A stretch of DNA of 6,840 bases from CAZHHM01 sp964532225 (lineage in GTDB: Bacteria > Margulisbacteria > WOR-1 > JAKLHX01): NCBI GenBank assembly GCA_964532225.1, contig CAZHHM010000039.1:1-6840 (forward strand), given 5' to 3'. This document shows positions 6,445-6,840 of this stretch, piece by piece (position 1 is the first letter of the stretch; the number at the start of each line of letters is the position of its first letter). Below the pieces are notes generated by a model. It saw only the letters and a list, made by a program, of their open reading frames with translations, was not told the DNA's origin and searched no databases. A program made the position numbers and the translations under genes.

Positions 6445-6447
6445 AAT
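6439..6447 (+). promoter_or_regulatory. Extended -10 promoter for pabB
   Basis: TGATATAAT is a perfect TGnTATAAT extended -10 on the plus strand, predicting transcription start near 6454 and a leader of about 50 nt before ATG 6504. The -35 candidates (TTTCAT at 6417, 19-bp spacer; TTCATA at 6418, 18-bp spacer) are poor, as is common for extended -10 promoters. Confidence 0.5.
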
Positions 6448-6503
6448 ATTTCTGGTCATGTAATAGCCTCGCTTAACAAGCTCCGGCACCCAGACCTCAC
6501 TTT

Positions 6504-6840
6504 ATGGAAGCATTATTTGAATTCGAGGGAAAGAAACGTGTTTTTAGGGATCCAATAAGGATCATCCGGTGCCATCGTCTTTCAAACATCAAGAAATGTC
6601 TTGAAGAGATAGAGCTCGAGACAAAGGCCGGGAGATACGCGGCCGGTTTTCTTTCTTATGAAGCAGGCTGTGCTTTCGAGGATAAGCTTGCCGAAGAACA
6701 GGAATATGATTTCCCCTTGCTTTGCTTCGGGATATATGGCGCATATACCGGTGCTGTTCCAAAAGGCGGTCTTGAGGACAATATCTCCGGGGCAAACGTC
6801 AATGAGGATGAGGCGCAGTACCATAAAAAGATCGAAAAGA
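6504..6840 (+). CDS. pabB: Aminodeoxychorismate synthase component I, PabB (N-terminal part)
   Basis: This open frame runs off the window end, with 112 complete codons and no stop. It begins MEALFEFEGKKRVFRDPI and contains AAGFLSYEAGCAFEDKLA (46-63) and FPLLCFGIYGAY (70-81). These are the N-terminal signature of PabB and PabB-PabC fusions, where 'G-[FY]-[LI]-S-Y-E-A' and 'P-L-x-x-F-G-x-[YF]' are conserved. The enzyme aminates chorismate to 4-amino-4-deoxychorismate for para-aminobenzoate and folate, with PabA as glutaminase partner. The chorismate-binding catalytic domain lies beyond the window. An in-frame TAA at 6474-6476 limits the start; ATG 6504 is the only good start but has no Shine-Dalgarno. 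Whether the gene is fused to PabC cannot be seen. Confidence 0.82.
   Translation, partial: MEALFEFEGKKRVFRDPIRIIRCHRLSNIKKCLEEIELETKAGRYAAGFLSYEAGCAFEDKLAEEQEYDFPLLCFGIYGAYTGAVPKGGLEDNISGANVNEDEAQYHKKIEK

Noticed and set aside
6582..6824. 80-codon minus-strand frame near the window end, and another at 6589-6795
   Set aside because: They are opposite the PabB reading frame, which has clear family motifs and runs off the end of the window.

Overview
The window is bacterial chromosome carrying the 3' end of an rRNA operon (23S tail and complete 5S), followed by protein-coding genes. Base composition is moderate. The gene families found are a tetrahelical S23-type protein, UPF0489, a Kef-like antiporter, SrkA, a YqeK-like HD protein and PabB. 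Dense S23-type insertion sequences and mostly weak Shine-Dalgarno sites are also present. Together these suggest an uncultivated or environmental Gram-negative-type lineage (something like Omnitrophota, Elusimicrobiota or Margulisbacteria). That placement is a guess; the 23S tail should be used to fix taxonomy.

Layout: 1-408 is the end of 23S rRNA. 409-501 is a spacer with no tRNA, ending in a perfect 16-bp palindrome. 502-620 is 5S rRNA, whose 3' helix runs into a T-tract terminator. 626-1450 is an accessory patch: a leftward S23-type four-helix-bundle gene (712-1077) lies between arrays of 7-bp GAnnACn-like units on its left and two tandem 137-bp hairpin-forming repeats on its right. The last 23 bp of the 5S/terminator region (610-632) reappears with one mismatch at 1269-1291, and in decayed form at 1406-1428. 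This makes the patch look like one or two small elements that inserted at, and copied, the end of the 5S gene.

1451-4516 is a leftward gene cluster: a Kef-type cation:proton antiporter without a regulatory TrkA domain, then two abutting paralogous UPF0489/arginase-fold proteins of identical length (313 aa). 4549-5520 (+) is srkA, a stress-response Ser/Thr kinase, divergent from the antiporter with only 32 bp between the chosen starts. 5523-6365 (-) is a YqeK-like HD-domain phosphohydrolase with a long extra C-terminal part, convergent with srkA. From 6504 (+) to the window edge is the beginning of pabB (para-aminobenzoate/folate synthesis). It is divergent from the HD gene across a region with an extended -10 promoter inside an inverted repeat.

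Functionally the core genes are unrelated housekeeping or stress functions. The two parts most worth a second look are the rRNA-adjacent S23/heptad-repeat element with its duplicated 5S end, and the tandem pair of probable metallo-amidinohydrolase-fold proteins.
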